Assembly (NCBI GenBank): GCA_009733575.1
Contig: ML769551.1
Span: 62,001-126,000, forward strand
Source of the DNA: Gymnopus androsaceus JB14
Lineage: Eukaryota > Basidiomycota > Agaricomycetes > Agaricales > Omphalotaceae
Direction of reading: 5' to 3'
DNA length: 64,000 bases
Position numbers and translations under genes: made by a program. Within the stretch, counting starts at the first letter, position 1. The number at the start of each line of letters is the position of its first letter. Below, piece by piece: positions 34,465-45,802 of this stretch. The notes beneath the pieces are model-generated. The model saw only the letters and a program-made list of their open reading frames with translations, made no database searches and was not told where the DNA came from.

Positions 34465-34737
34465 GTGCCGGACAGCGCCTCCAGAGCCCCAGTGCCCGAG
34501 CATGCGCCGGCGAGAGGACCCAGAGGCCCCAAAATTACCTTATTTGGGGATGACAGAGAGATGTCATACCAGTTTACATTTTTAGCAGCACTGGGAATTT
34601 TAGGCCTTGCTGTCAGAATTAAAATGCGAAATACACATTTTGCTGATGTTCTCCTAACACTGTTAGGAGAACATAGGCTAACAGAATTTACCGAATTGAC
34701 TAGCCGCTTGTACATCAGCAAAACGTGTATGGGCTGA
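34465..34737 (+). CDS. Unrecognised open frame in copy B; coding status uncertain
   Basis: Equivalent of 5160-5525 (GPKITLFGDDREMSYQ ... LYISKTCMG). The antisense strand is also open over the same span, so coding is unproven. It carries the same 27-bp palindrome as copy A at 34645-34671. Confidence 0.2.
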   Translation: MPDSASRAPVPEHAPARGPRGPKITLFGDDREMSYQFTFLAALGILGLAVRIKMRNTHFADVLLTLLGEHRLTEFTELTSRLYISKTCMG

Positions 34738-35211
34738 AGCCACTGTACAGCAATCTCCCAGCGATTCAAGTTCCAGCGTCGGACAGCATTGTATAGTATT
34801 GTACAGTATCAGAAAGAGGCTTACACCGCAAACATGTTTTGTTGATGCGGCTTGGCCGTTCTCGATGTTAATGGCTTGAAGTTTCAGCCCAAAGCATGCC
34901 ACTGCCACTTTTAGTAAATCTCCTTGAGATTTGATGCAAAAATCAAACCTCTCAAGGTATCCGCAATAATATCCTAGGCGCCTTTCCAGCTTCTCCCGAT
35001 TTCAGTCAGGTATTGAATGCAGTACACACTCTGCTTAAATTTTGTCTCCAATTCCTTCTTTGTCAAATGGAAGGTTAATGGCACTTGAGCAGCGAAGAAC
35101 CCGAATCCGATTCCGGAGCGGCGGTTCAATAGTATTTACAAGCCTCATAGACACATTTATTTGGCTCACGCTGGGCATAGCTAAGGTCCATTGTCCAGTG
35201 AGGTTACCTAC

Positions 35212-35550
35212 ATCTTGGGAAGGCCAGGAAAGTTTTACATACCCTGGGCGGATTATTTCCGACTAGTGGACAATACACTGTTTAGTTCTATGCAGTGGGA
35301 CTGCCTTCAAGGAGATTGTGTGAGCACCGACCCATACTGAGATTTTGGGACTAAGGGCAACGAGCAGGCTGATGAATTTGCGAGAGCTGGACCAGTGCTA
35401 GCAGGTGAAGCGGCTTGGAACCGATCTCGATCCAACACAATGCGGATGAACAAGAACGGGCGGAAATGGAATGGCAAAAACAAAGGTGCGAATAGGTCTC
35501 TCATTGCTAACCAGACTCCTCCCTTTCTGAAGCCCAGGGAGCGTCTTTAA
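35212..35550 (+). pseudogene. Copy-B equivalent of the MULE-split frame, with in-frame TGA
   Basis: Reads ILGRPGKFYIPWADYF, then DPY*DFGTKGNEQADEF, continuing without insertion to PPFLKPRERL. The TGA replaces a Trp codon present in copy A (TGG), so this copy is disabled differently from copy A. Confidence 0.35.
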
Positions 35551-35650
35551 AAAGCCAATTTAATTTAATTTAAACCAAATTTTAACCAAATGTCGAATTT
35601 TTGGATGCTTAATTCAAAGCATGTAGTTTAAGTATGCCCGTGGTACCCGT

Positions 35651-35878
35651 ATGAGCATCATCGACATATCTTACGACAGATATCTGAAGGCATATCCCTA
35701 TCCGATATTTAAGTTTTCGGAACGGCGAAAGGAATCTTGGCCTATCTTGGCCCTTGGGGTATTCATCACGGTCTCAGGACGATATGATGAACCCACAGAT
35801 TGCTCCGTCGAGACTGAAGATATGGAATTGCCCGATGATTCCGAGCTTGAAAACCAATACAACTTCCCCTATGGGTAA
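35651..35878 (+). CDS. Small open frame, 75 codons (copy B)
   Basis: Near-identical to 7741-7950. The C-terminus is altered (NFPYG then stop) by the palindrome insertion at 35871. No known domain. Confidence 0.25.
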   Translation: MSIIDISYDRYLKAYPYPIFKFSERRKESWPILALGVFITVSGRYDEPTDCSVETEDMELPDDSELENQYNFPYG

Positions 35879-35934
35879 ATGCGAGGGCTGATAGGTAAGT
35901 AGTACTTACCTATCAGCCCCCTCGCATTTACCCA
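35871..35934. repeat. Long near-perfect palindrome unique to copy B
   Basis: The left arm (ATGGGTAAATGCGAGGGCTG...) is the inverse of the right arm (...CAGCCCCCTCGCATTTACCC) with only two extra C and a one-base centre. Copy A has a single, right-arm-like sequence here, so the left arm was added in copy B. Confidence 0.85.
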
Positions 35935-36330
35935 TTTCATCTCCGACTGTTTGGTGTCCACACAAAACCCGGAGGTGCTGATATGCCGGTTTTGCCACGG
36001 TTGCGTATGGTGTTCAAAAGTATCTAGATCTAGGAGGAGCCATATAGCCACAGTGCGGTTACGCCTGAAAGTAGGCTTGGTTTTGCACTGACAGTGACAC
36101 CTATCTTCATCCCAAGTGGGCAGCGTTCGCGATACATCTAATGCCTATGCTTCATACTCTATACCCCATTTACTCTACTTATTCTATACCTCAAGGCCAC
36201 GGGCCTGACCAGCGAGTTACTACGCATTACATACTGTACAGTTTCGACCACAAGATCCCGTAACTTCAACGCAGGGGTCCCAAAGTAGGCAAAATTAAGG
36301 AAAATAACATGTAAAAAACATGGTTGAACT

Positions 36331-37093
36331 GTGAAATGGCTGTAAAAAAAAGTCTCAAATTGAGATGCGTAATGCTTGATTTAAGGACTGAACTAAAAAA
36401 TTGAAGTTCAGCCTTAACGCGTAACACCCGCCGAACTTATGGTCAAATGATACAGTACACTCCATAGAGAGGACTTAGAGGAGGTGCAGATTTATTATAT
36501 TTCTCATGCCTTGGTACTTAGACTTACGATAAAAGAGCCCAAAAAAAATAGTTTGGCACCTGGAAATTTTTTTAAAATCAGCATCAAAAATATTACGGAA
36601 TTTTCTGACAGCGGGACGTCCCATTCAACAGACGCAGATTTCAATTTTCTGGTATATTCGAACTCTCCGTATACGACAGAAATGATGGTAGAGCGAATAG
36701 CATGTTCACTGGGAAACCAAAGCAGTAGCCTTAATTACTGGTGCTCTCCAAACGTTCTCGGATATCCGAGTGTGGTGAGGGATGGTGTTCTCAGAATATG
36801 CACATCAACTTAAGCTGTAACTTGTAAGCGTATCCTTCCTGTCATCTTAGTCTCCCCTCCCGGTGGCCTAGTAGTACAGGTGGATGTCTTGGAGATGATC
36901 CGGGATGGTGAAATTAGTGTACAACATGTACTAATCAATTTACATAGTAAATAATGAAAAAGAATAATCTTTGCACGCACGTACAGTGGCAGCAAAAAAT
37001 AATGCATGGCCCAGTTTTCCGGGCACACTTTTTCTTGTCCTGCTCCACCACTGTACATCCACTGCCAAGGCATAGTAGGTCCTAATCAATTCC
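36331..37093. other. No confident gene; open frame 36484-36813 noted
   Basis: A plus-strand frame of 109 codons (MQIYYISHALVLRLTIKEPK ...) is open, but its composition and lack of recognisable motifs leave it undecided. Near 36354-36453 there are CTGTA...TACAG-like ends with GCGTTACGC words resembling the mariner-like element at 19514-21655, a possible decayed relative. Confidence 0.3.
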
Positions 37094-37675
37094 TCATTTA
37101 GATCCGTCCTTCTGTGGGTGTCCCTCAGCTTCTTCATTCAACCGATCGTCCTGCTCCGCTTTCAACTGGGCCATTTTTTTATCTAAATGTACCTGTGCAC
37201 CCTCCACGGTCTTGAATAGACGTTTCCCACCTCGGAATTGGAGAATTTCCTCAGCGGTATAACCAGGTGGTGGAATGTAGCTGTAATACTTCAATTTATT
37301 GTTCATGAAATATCTGAGGTGTTGATCTGGCGCTGGATCTGCTCTGACAATCCAGTCGCTTAGTACCTATTCAGCGGAACAATGAGTGGGATGCCAACCA
37401 ATACAGCAGAAAGAAAAACACACCTTCTCCCCAGTATTGTCAGACATTTTTCGCAATTGTAGCCTCAGTCTGGCCAGTGTCGGGCGAGAAATCGATTGGA
37501 ACATGAAAGTGAAAGAGACAGTTGTTGGAGACAAGTCCTCGGCACCTTCGTCTGGGAGATACTCCGTTTGGGGGGAGGTGGATTTTATGTTGTAGTATGT
37601 ACAACTTAGATATACATCAGGCCGCTGTACAGCAATTTCCCCGTGCTTCCAGCGCCGGACAGTGCTGGACAGCAT
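37094..37675 (-). CDS. Hypothetical protein, at least two well-joined exons
   Basis: The upstream exon (about 37628-37424) follows an acceptor ending GCTGTACAG and reads RPDVYLSCTYYNIKSTSPQT, then VSFTFMFQSISRPTLARLRL ending DNTGEK. An about 56-nt intron (GTGTGT...GAATAG) joins in phase 0 to VLSDWIVRADPAPDQHLRYF, then YIPPPGYTAEEILQFRGGKR and a charged tail ending EGHPQKDGSK. The upstream exons are unclear: related acceptor-exon sequences occur in copies A and B (about 5550 and 34770, VRRW and EIAVQ). The charged C-terminus suggests a soluble intracellular protein. No family recognised; it could be a partial gene. Confidence 0.5.
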
Positions 37676-37895
37676 TACACAGCGTCAGAAAGATGCTTAC
37701 AGCGCATAAAGATGCTTACAGCGCATATGTACATGTCTTGCTGATGTACAAGTACGAAATGAATGAAGTCATTGAAAGCAGTGACAGACCGGTAACAACG
37801 CGGGAAATCAAGGCCTTCGCGTTCCGGTCTCCCCGAAGGCACTCACGGCATCCAAGGTACAACCATTCTTGTCTCATCACGGATCGTACACCTCT

Positions 37896-38137
37896 TCACT
37901 CAACCTTGGTCACTGCCTTTGGCTCGTACGGGAACCTCTCCATCGCAATTTGTTCCCGCGCAGTCTCCCACGACACCAAGATCCCTTCTTCTCCTTAATT
38001 GTCACATACTCAATAAACTTTCTCAACCCCGCAATACGCGCAGGCTGTCCAATAATTCGACAATGGATACCAATTGAAAGCATCTTGATATGCCCAGATT
38101 CACCTTCGCGTAAAGCCCGTCGAACCCAGCGAGTGTG
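37896..38137 (-). pseudogene. C-terminal remnant of a polysaccharide deacetylase/allantoinase-like enzyme
   Basis: The minus strand reads TRWVRRALREGESGHIKMLS, IGIHCRIIGQPARIAGLRKF and EYVTIKE, then after a one-base frame change GILVSWETAREQIAMERFPY and a TGA at 37896. The HCRIIGQPARIAGL block with a downstream TREQIA and FPY pattern is typical of the C-terminus of NodB-type polysaccharide deacetylases of the PuuE/allantoinase-like group (metal-dependent amidohydrolysis). Only about 80 residues of an expected 300 or so remain, so the catalytic Asp/His motifs are absent. This is a host metabolic gene relic. Confidence 0.55.
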
Positions 38138-38544
38138 AGCAAAGGAACATATTTCGCTACCTTATTTACCTTATTTCAATTTATTCAGATACCCTACAAA
38201 CCGTATGACACCAAAACTAGACAAGCGGGGCACAGTAAGCTCAAGATTATTGTAGCAGACTCAGATACATTCCATTTTATCCTAATACTCATCTAGAGTC
38301 CTGATTTATGCTGTATCACCCTCTATATCATGTCCATTTTAGCAGGAAAATACCCAATTTTTGCATTTTACAGAAATTGTTATCAAATTTTCAGGGTAAA
38401 ATGTATCTGGCAGCTTATTCTTGCTATGGAGGCTGGAGAGAGCAACTAAAAGTGTTGAACAGGTACCTTTGACCAAGTGCAATAGTGTGTTTTCTAAGGT
38501 AATAGTCATGTAAGTAAAAATCCAGTCACTTTTTCACATGCTGA
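38138..38544. other. No gene recognised
   Basis: AT-rich spacer. No exon, repeat end or RNA gene seen. Confidence 0.4.
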
Positions 38545-38696
38545 GTATAAAGAACGAGCCCTAAGAAGGACATCTCAAATGCGAATTGAGATATCCTTCT
38601 GGGTGCCGTGGAATCAAAATCTTTCTTGATGGCGCTTGCCACCTGCAATAAATGAGTAAGAAACAAATGGAACACGAATTCATGTACAGGTAGGAC

Positions 38697-39180
38697 TAGG
38701 GTTTTAAGGTCCAATTCAATTCAGTTTATTTGCAATGAATCATGAATTGCACCAGTGCAAGATTTTTTGAAACCTGGATGAACTGTAAACTGGCACTGGT
38801 TTAAATGGTCCATCAGTGCAGTTCAATGCAATTCACAGTTTAAACTGGCTTAAATTGGTTGTTTTTACATCTAAAGATAGAGTACCTCAGCATAATAATG
38901 CTGACCCAGCTGGTAAATGTCCTGTTTATCATGTATATACTATTGGAAATGTAATTTCAGCATGATAAGAGTGCTCAAAGCTCTGTTTGTATTAGTATTA
39001 ATTTGCACAGATTCAAACTGATGCAAGGCAGTATAAGTGATTTTCAAAAATTGAATGCACCATGAACTGGCACTGATTTAAACTGTGCATTAGTGCAGCC
39101 TTCAGCAGTGCATTTTCTGGTGAAATCCAATGCAATTCACAGTTTATTTGCAGTTCATTGAATTGTACCTTAAAACCCTA
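38697..39180. mobile_element. hAT-type MITE, TAGGG...CCCTA ends, 8-bp TSD GGTAGGAC
   Basis: TIR TAGGGTTTTAAGGTCCAATT matches the inverted right end with one mismatch. TSD at 38689-38696 and 39181-39188; repeat C shows the single-copy site at 9418-9425. An internal 138-bp segment (38866-39003) also occurs at 19376-19513. Confidence 0.85.
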
Positions 39181-39838
39181 GGTAGGACATATATGCTTTG
39201 GTCTGTCTGCACAGTCTATCTCCAACAGGATGTGCACAATCGATTCTATTGCTGGTAAGCAACAATTGATGTACTTGTAAATGAAACTTACCTGCATGAT
39301 GTACGTAGAGACATCAAATAGGGTCCTTTCATACTCGATTTGGATTCCAGCAAGCCACATCTCATTGCAGCCTATGATGTGGAACATTTACCATTCTGCC
39401 AACCTTCATCACATTTTGTGTATTGAAAAAAGGGTATAAAAACCCTAAATTATCTGTGGCAGAAATTTGCCTAGAAATCAAATACCATGATGAACTTGGC
39501 GCTCAACAAAAGTCTCAATTTCGGATAAGTATTTGATGAATGGATCCAGCCAATGGAATGACTGTCCAGCTGCGAGTGCTTCCACAAACTGTCCATACAG
39601 CAAGTGGACATATTCTCAAAAGGAAAACCCATCACCAACCTCTGCAAATTTACTTTCAACAAGAGTCTTCAGAGCTTTGAGGTGGCTCATATAAAAGCTC
39701 AAAGGCTTTGTGGCTCAAGTGAATCTCCAAAAAAAAAAAAGTAAGTGAAGGGACCAAATGTGAGAGGGAAGCCAATGCACTGTATTTCTAGACTCTTTGT
39801 CCCAGGCTTCAATATGATGAGAGGGGGACTTGCGCACT

Positions 39839-40125
39839 CACACCGAAAGTACAAAAAAATCTGCTTGAGAGAAAAATAGATGGATTGAGAACTTTTCCGG
39901 TCAAAATATCACTCATTAGTGAAATTTTGAGTGGAGATTAATCATTCAGCTCAACCGAAATGGAATTTCTTGACTGAATGATCATCTTTCAGTTCAAAAT
40001 TCTATTTCAGTCAAGCTGAATGATTAGTTTTCAGTCAAAATTTCATTAATGAGCGATTTTTTGTACAAAAAGTTCTTAATCAGTCTGTTTTTCATTCGAG
40101 CGGATTTTTTTGTACTTCTGGTGTG
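39839..40125. mobile_element. MITE, CACACC...GGTGTG ends, 3-bp TSD ACT
   Basis: Inverted ends CACACCGAAAGTACAAAAAA and CACACCAGAAGTACAAAAAA. ACT flanks both sides (39836-39838, 40126-40128) and is single in repeat C. The interior has long inverted segments with TTCAGTCAA/TTGACTGAA words. A 3-bp TSD suggests a CACTA- or PIF-like mover. Confidence 0.75.
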
Positions 40126-40678
40126 ACTGAGAGTCTTGCCAAGGAACACATCATTGTGCGTTTGTGGCATCCTTGTTTCTGTGAGTAAAGGTACCAGTCA
40201 AGTAGGCTAAGAAAATTATAATAAAAAGATTACCAATGATAATGCCAAAGGCTTTTAAGGCACTTGGCCTCAAGCTTAGCTGCAGCAGAGCAATGTATTC
40301 TTGGTTGTGGCATTGGGTTTAGGTAGATGATACAGATCAATTACCTTTTTTGGGACATCAGTCCTCAGCAAGGACGATCATTTCTTGAATAATGTCACAC
40401 CTGCTGCACCATTTTCTAAAAAAAATTCATGAATGTGGTTGAAACACTCAGCAGATTGATTCTAGCCCAATGAAGTTTGATTTGAAAAGGTCAAGCAGAC
40501 TTGTATTTTGGAGAATCCAAACCAATGTTTGTTAATGACTTTAATATGAGTAACATGCATTCACAATCTCATAACAAGAATGTTTGACTGGTATTCAATT
40601 GAGATGCATAATTTGAACCATTTTACAGAATACAACAAAAATGCAGTTGCATGTTCATCCTTGAGCTCACTGTTATGT

Positions 40679-41589
40679 TGTTAGAGCGTGTCGCGTTGAC
40701 TTCTCTAGGAGGTGTCGAGTGGGAAAATGGGACCGTCTTAGAAATAAGAGATCCAAATATTGGTATTGGGGTTTGCACTGATGAAAACCGCTGGGCAGGT
40801 ATGTCTACTTTAGACGGCAGGTTGGTAGTGGGTAGTGTAGTGTAGTAATGATAATTAGTGATTCATTTAGAATCGAGATCGAGGTTGCATTTGGTTGATA
40901 ATAAACAGACAGAGGAGAAGAAATAAGGCCTGAGCGTTGAGAAGTAGAGAGACTGAGAAGAAGAGACTGAACGAGAGAAGAAAACCGATAATATTACAAA
41001 ATAACTGATCTGGGGCCTTACAGGCAAGGTCCCCAGCTTATATAGTGTATTGAGCGTTACATAATATATACTAATGGGTCTTGTCGACTTGCGTAGGCGT
41101 AGTTGCGCAGTGTAACGAGCTGCGCAACCTGCGCATACGGCTGAGCCGTAGTTCGCGCAGAGCTGCGCGGACTGTCTCTCAAAAAGGAATTAATACAACG
41201 CGTCGTCCGAGAAGATCGACACGTTGCAGTAACCGTGGGTTATGATAGGAAAAATGGAAAATATAAGCGGATTTCGAAAATGACCGGGAATTATAGTGTT
41301 TAGAGTGGACGGCAGTAGAAAGTCGTAATGGAGGAATAATTGAGCGTTGTGGAACAAATCCGTTCGATCCGTTGGTGGTGTCGCTAGGACATTCGAAACA
41401 GCAACCATAGACGTCGGAAATTAGTGGTTGGGAAAGGTTGGGAATGGCATCGTCGTGGCGTCGTCGTGGCAGTCGGAGAAAGAAGATTTTGGGCGCCTGT
41501 CATAAACCGGCAGGCTATTGCCGTCGGAATTCCGGTCCATCGAGCGTGGGTCCGGTTGGACTTGTTAGGAAGCGCGACACTTCCTAACA
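40679..41589 (-). mobile_element. Solo LTR, gypsy-like, TSD TATGT
   Basis: 911 bp beginning TGTTAGAGCGTGTCGCG and ending CGCGACACTTCCTAACA, flanked by TATGT at 40674-40678 and 41590-41594. TATATAAGC on the minus strand, followed by a pyrimidine-rich leader, gives orientation. The 5' end on that strand is a palindrome (TGTTAGGAAGTG...CTTCCTAACA). Confidence 0.8.
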
Positions 41590-41744
41590 TATGTACAGTA
41601 CAATGAACTCAGGTTTTGATACCTGGACGCACATAACAAGGCCATTACCAGCTCATTTAGGTTCAATTAAATGCCAATTTTGGCTTGCAGTATCCTCTAG
41701 CTACTCAAAGCTATTTCCGATGGATCTAGATCATATCAATTAAC

Positions 41745-42160
41745 ATGCATGTTGTCATTGTTTTGAATAATGAGCTCACCACAAGCGCCCAATGGACTGT
41801 GTTTCTGAGCACTGATAAAAGGGCTGCCTCTTCCTTTGCTGATTGTTCTGTCAAGGAATGCAGTAAGTATGGCATCATTGGCATGCATTGTAAAGCAAGT
41901 ATAACTATTATGACCTGGTACTCACCCGAGGATGGTTCAGAAACATCCCTGACACTTGAGCTCACTTTTGCACAATGCTTTGATGGTTCAGACTCAAGGC
42001 AAACGCAATCTGTATGGTAAGTGCTTCCAGAAAAGTGAGTCTAGCCTTTCAACTATAAAAGGATATCCATTGTTATTTTATGTTGGACATGTTGCAGCTA
42101 AGCGCCATTGCAAAAAATTCACATTCAACGGAACACAACAGGAGATTTTGAAATGTGTTT
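41745..42160 (+). CDS. Hypothetical protein fragment
   Basis: An open frame (MHVVIVLNNELTTSAQWTVF ... TFAQCFDGSDSRQTQSV) reaches a GTAAGT donor at about 42019. Beyond, another frame (KGYPLLFYVGHVAAKRHCKK ... EILKCV) is open to a stop near 42160, compatible with a second exon. Cys-rich short stretch (CSVKECSKYGIIGMHC). No family recognised; it may be a gene 5' or 3' piece. Confidence 0.3.
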
Positions 42161-42510
42161 GAGGCATTCTTTGTGAGCTTGTGTGATGTAAAAGATGTAT
42201 ATTCAAATGAATCTATGGAAATTCTGTATATTTTGTTCAATCATTGAATTGTTGTATTGATTGTAATAAGTATGGGTGAAAAGGTGGTACTTATTTACTA
42301 CCTACACTATCTCCCAGAGTGAAAGCACTTATGTCCCACTGAAAACGCTCAAAGAAGGGGGTTAGTAAATACTTACTACCTCCCCAGACTGCAAGCACAG
42401 AGAAGTAGTAAATATTTACTTGTTCTCCAAATGAAGCACAGCAGAGTGAAGGGATGCTAGTAATTATCTTACTATGTCCCCACTAACGAAGCTCAAAGAA
42501 GGAAGGTAGT

Positions 42511-42809
42511 CAGGCTCCCAAAGCCATCCCCGCTACAAGCTGAAGCATGTGATCAAATGAAGTTTGAATACTCCTCATAGAGGGGCTAGAACAACTGTTC
42601 CGGCATCTGGTGCCAAGTACTGTCAAAAACAAGCACTTAAATTTTTTTTGTGCAGTTGGCAGCTGCATGCTGTTACAGTTATTCCAGGCATCCTGGAGTG
42701 AGGATTCTCATGTTTGAAATGATCTGATTGGCTGTTGGTCACTTATCTGCATGATCTCAATATTGCTCATTAAAATCCTCATGCAAGTACAGCTGGCTTT
42801 GGGAGACTG
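42511..42809. mobile_element. MITE in hairpin array, 9-bp TSD GAAGGTAGT
   Basis: Ends CAGGCTCCCAAAGCCA and the inverse of TGGCTTTGGGAGACTG. GAAGGTAGT flanks both sides (42502-42510, 42810-42818). Removing it restores one hairpin unit. Confidence 0.7.
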
Positions 42810-42914
42810 GAAGGTAGTAATTATTTAGTACCTCCCCGGACAGGCTGCACAGGAAGTATTAAATAGTTACTACTTCCCCAGAGTGACGGGAGGACAAAAG
42901 TGCATGGATTAGAG

Positions 42915-43655
42915 TAATGATGGACACGAGTCCGGATCCAGAACAGGTACCTGCAGGTATACCCGTGAGAATACCCGCAGGTATTTGACCTGCGGATCCC
43001 GGTACCTGTTTCCCACGGATCCGACATAGGTCACAGGTCAGCCTTTGGTAAAATTTCAATGACCTGCAGGTACCTGTGGATCTGGCACTTGCAAAATTTT
43101 TGATACTGAAGTACTCCTACATATTGAGTACTGCACTAATTTAACTTTATTAGCACTAGGCTTGAATATTAATACTATTTTTGGACTAATTCACATTAAT
43201 ACTTAGTCCAAAAGTACTAGTAGCTACTAACACTTGAACTTACTACTCACTATACTGAGCTACCAAGTATTGGGTGTTACTTACAAGGAAGTGCCTGTAT
43301 TGGTATTTACTTATAAGTGAATATTCCTACTTACTTATTAATACCCACTGTAAAAAAAACTAACAATAGCTACTTGTACTTAGTTGATACTTACCTACAG
43401 TCTTACTTACAAGCTTTAAATTGACTTTCAAGGACCATTAGAACCAAATTAAATGATCCTTGATGCACTTAGATAATTTTTCACTGTGTAATAGACCACA
43501 CAATAATATTTATTTGCCTTATACAACATAATTGTATGTATTGGGAATGCAGTACGTCATGGATCCAGGGCAGGTCACAGGACAGCCTTTTTAGGCCACA
43601 GGTACCTGTCTGACGGATCCAGGTCAACCCGGATCCGGACTTGTGTCCATCTTTA
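42915..43655. mobile_element. hAT-like MITE, TSD GATTAGAG/GATTAGGG
   Basis: Inverted ends TAATGATGGACACGAGTCCG and TAAAGATGGACACAAGTCCG. The 8-bp flanks differ at one base. Subterminal GGATCCGG and GGTACCTG words; AT-rich core with TACTTA repeats. Non-coding. Confidence 0.75.
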
Positions 43656-44025
43656 GATTAGGGAGGTAGTAATTATCTACTATCTCCCCAGACCTTAAGC
43701 ACAAGAAGTAGTAATTACTCACTACTTTCCCAGACAAAGTATACATACTCATACATTAGACTTGGAAAATATCTACTATCACTTAGTACTCCCGTGGATT
43801 GTAGCATAGTTATGCAGGTGTGATGGTTTGTAATGACTGGGGGTATATTCTATATGTCTGGCATGCTTACTTTACAGCCCTGTGATCTGTTGGATAGTAC
43901 CTTATTTTTCCCACACTTAGACAAATTACCTTGGCAAAATGTAACTACCTTCACACCCCCAATAATTATGCTTCAGCTTGGCTGAAGCATAGTGTGAAAT
44001 AAATTATTTCAATACCTATGCAAAA

Positions 44026-44629
44026 TAGGGTTTCCAGATTCAATTCAATTCAGTTTATTTGACCTAAATCCAATAAACTGTAAATTGCACTGATACATTA
44101 AAAATATGAACTGACATAAACCATGTACTTGTACCAGTACAATTAGTGAATTGATGCAATTTATTATGATACATCTGATTTATATTAGTTCAAGTTTAAA
44201 CTGATGTAGACTAGTTTCAAGCAATTTATACCATACCACATTGCAGGAAGCTATAAAAAGATACTACATAGTAGCAAGTGAAGTCCATACTCTCAATGAA
44301 TTTCATGGTCTACACACCACTTATCCTGTAATGAAGCAAAAAGTCTTTGCAAGAAATGTATCCTACAACTGCATTTTGTATTGTTTGGTAAGTAACAGTC
44401 AAAAATATGCCAGTTTAAATCAGTATAAATCAGTTTAAATTGGTACAGGTTTGTACCAATATGAATTGGTTTATACCAGTTTATGTATTTTTTGGATCTT
44501 CAATAAATCATGAATTGCACTGAGTTTAAATTGTGAATCAGTACATCTTCATCCAGTTTATTTTTTTGATACAATTCAATGCAATTTATGATTTATTTGC
44601 AGTTTATTAAATTGTATCTGGAAACCCTA
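44026..44629. mobile_element. hAT-type MITE, TAGGGTTTCC ends, 8-bp TSD ATGCAAAA
   Basis: TIR TAGGGTTTCCAGATTCAATT, inverted at the right end with one mismatch. Perfect TSD at 44018-44025 and 44630-44637. Related in ends and internal words (AATTCAATGCAATT, CAGTTTAAAT) to the MITE at 38697-39180. Confidence 0.85.
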
Positions 44630-44760
44630 ATGCAAAATATACTTTTTCGGACAAATATGGAAGATAATCATTTCAATAGATCTAGACTGATGAATGAATA
44701 AAATTCCTATCTTCTGAAATTTTGAAGTTTACACTGACTTGCAAAAGAAGCATTTTCACT

Positions 44761-45022
44761 TGAACTATAAAAACAATAATTTCAATGTGGACTTGAATGT
44801 CCTGCTTTCACAATAAGAGTGAAAGTAATTGTTTCAAAGAAAAATTCAATTTTCTGTTGAAAGATTGCCTTTCACTGTCCGGTTTGGCAGTGGCCCGGTC
44901 TGGTCCAAAAATTGAAGTATTGTCTTTCAGGAACCAGCTAAAAGAGTTCTTTGATGCCATTTCTTTCATTCTTATTGTGAAATACAAGCATTCAGTCTGC
45001 CTTGAAACTATTGTTTTCAGAG
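44761..45022. mobile_element. Small MITE in the left arm of the composite element
   Basis: Imperfect inverted ends around AAAACAATAATTTCAA and CTTTCACAATAAGAGTGAAAG. The corresponding right arm at about 54165 lacks it. Boundaries are approximate. Confidence 0.55.
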
Positions 45023-45323
45023 TTTATTGCAATTTTCATATATAATGGGCCCTTGGAAAATATATTTTCGAAGTTTCACCTCATACATTCTCATAACATT
45101 GGTCACAAGTGATCATGCCATGTGAATTTCTTTGAATTTCTTTTGAGTCTTAGCTTTGACGTGTTCACGCTTATTATCTTTATCTCTTTGTGTTTGTGTT
45201 GGAGATGTCCCAGGGCTCTGAGGGTTTGCAGGAACCAGACAATAATTATGGTAATACAAATGAGGACTATGACAGAGATGGAGAAATTGAGCACACATCT
45301 TTTTTGTTCCATGTATATGATCT

Positions 45324-45802
45324 TGTTGAAGAAGCTGGTCAAAGTGTAAGTTATTGATCGAGTCCCACCGGAGATCCCAGTCTCCGGTTGGAATATACCA
45401 GAAGTTTTCCCTTTCCTATTCTTTTTCCTTGTCTCTATGTTTCGTTTTTCATACACGTATTATCTAACGTTTCCTCTCCTTGTTTCACTACTCTATTTCA
45501 ACCTTGTTACATATTTGGTACAACCGACCTGCTGCGCTAGATTGGTCGTTACGGACAATTTACATATAAACCTACCTTCCACAATCCTTGCCCTCAGTCT
45601 TTTCGACACCTTCTACTTGTGTTGTGCTGAGGGTGAGTATCTTCTTCTTACTTGTCATCTTACGAAGCTAACTAGTTTATTAGATATAGTTACTTATAAT
45701 CTTTGTTTGACAGGTACTTATTTCCTTAATATATTGAGTCTTTTCGACACCTTCTACTTGTGTTGTGCTGAGGATATAGTTACTTATAATCTTCGTTTGA
45801 CA
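45324..45802 (+). repeat. Copia-2 5' LTR
   Basis: 479 bp, TGTTGAAGAAGC...TTTGACA. It contains an internal direct repeat (AGTCTTTTCGACACCTTCTA occurs twice). Confidence 0.9.

Larger units (their letters stand above)
33682..36330. repeat. Copy B of the 2.6-kb segmental duplication
   Basis: Collinear with copy A (1878-8389) minus the two elements inserted there. Differences are scattered substitutions, small indels and one inverted duplication at 35871-35934. Confidence 0.85.
38545..40488. repeat. Dispersed repeat D (copy of C at 9270-10423) with two inserted MITEs
   Basis: Collinear with repeat C except for 38697-39180 and 39839-40125. The exon-like piece on the minus strand (about 39482-39735) has a stop after GFSF where repeat C reads Gln. 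Confidence 0.75.
42280..43730. repeat. Second hairpin array, reverse orientation, split by two MITEs
   Basis: Palindromes of the same type as 8530-9170 occur at about 42283-42302, 42356-42384, 42401-42427, 42453-42482, 42501-42510 plus 42819-42837 (one unit split by a MITE), 42852-42880, 43661-43688 and 43701-43729. The spacer word CCCCAGACTGCAAGCACA is the inverse of TGTGCTTGCGGTCTGGGG in the first array, so the orientation is opposite. Confidence 0.75.
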
